From the NCBI GenBank assembly GCA_023271515.1, contig JALPXQ010000076.1:1-5781 (forward strand): 5,781 nt of DNA. Direction: 5' to 3'. Position numbers and translations under genes: made by a program. The notes below the pieces were generated by a model. That model was not told the DNA's origin. It did not search any database and was given only the letters and a program-made list of their open reading frames with translations. Within the stretch, counting starts at the first letter, position 1. Every line of letters starts with the position of its first letter. The DNA comes from Dehalococcoidia bacterium (lineage in GTDB: Bacteria; Chloroflexota; Dehalococcoidia; SZUA-161; SpSt-899). Shown in pieces: positions 5,748 to 5,781 of this stretch.

Positions 5748-5781
5748 TATAGAAGTTGTCCAAATCAGACAACATTTCGCT
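5728..5781 (+). pseudogene. Out-of-frame C-terminal piece of the LOR gene (runs off window)
   Basis: In the frame one base on from the LOR gene, 5728-5781 reads VIVSANDIEVVQIRQHFA without a stop and continues beyond the window. This resembles the family's C-terminal strand pattern, a short variable turn followed by (V/E)(V/I)AxIxQxFNP. If so, a deletion of roughly 20-30 codons and a frame change occurred around 5724-5728. The assignment is from memory of the family and rests on a short stretch. Confidence 0.45.

Noticed and set aside
1..5781. A complete novel defence, mobile or biosynthetic system
   Set aside because: I looked for nucleases, reverse transcriptases, toxin-antitoxin pairs, transposases, peptide precursors and CRISPR-type repeats, and saw none. 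The four genes fit known families.

Overview
This is a bacterial window of 5,781 bases. All four genes are on the + strand. Starts are ATG or GTG with purine-rich ribosome-binding sites in most cases, and two promoters share an extended -10 element of the sigma-70 type. The taxon cannot be fixed from the sequence. The last gene belongs to a family I mostly associate with Gram-positive bacteria and Chloroflexota, so such a host is a weak guess. There is no sign of a phage, an insertion sequence, a CRISPR array, a tRNA or an rRNA.

Layout. Bases 1-264 hold a strong promoter (19-47) with a palindrome over its -35 box and an untranslated leader of about 210 nt. Bases 265-1524 encode a complete polytopic membrane protein of the DUF418/YeiB family. 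The gap 1525-1728 carries two stem-loops. Bases 1729-3393 encode a complete ABC exporter half-transporter with membrane and ATPase domains in one chain. The gap 3394-3609 carries a short dispersed repeat and the decayed tail of an ABC ATPase gene. Bases 3610-5214 encode a large ABC-2-type permease that probably once worked with that lost ATPase. The gap 5215-5360 has a stem-loop, a second promoter and a second copy of the repeat. Bases 5361-5747 encode a LURP-one-related (LOR) protein that stops early. The missing end of its fold appears to be present out of frame at 5728-5781.

How the parts relate. Three genes are integral membrane proteins and the fourth belongs to a family linked to membranes and lipids, so this is a cell-envelope and transport neighbourhood. 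Gene gaps of 146-216 bp argue against one tightly coupled operon. The first promoter could serve the first two or three genes, and the second serves the LOR gene. I do not see a convincing new defence, mobile or biosynthetic system.

The most informative signals are signs of decay: an ATPase reduced to its C-terminal tail beside an intact permease, and a LOR gene with an apparent internal deletion and frame change. The short repeat shared by two of the intergenic regions also deserves attention.
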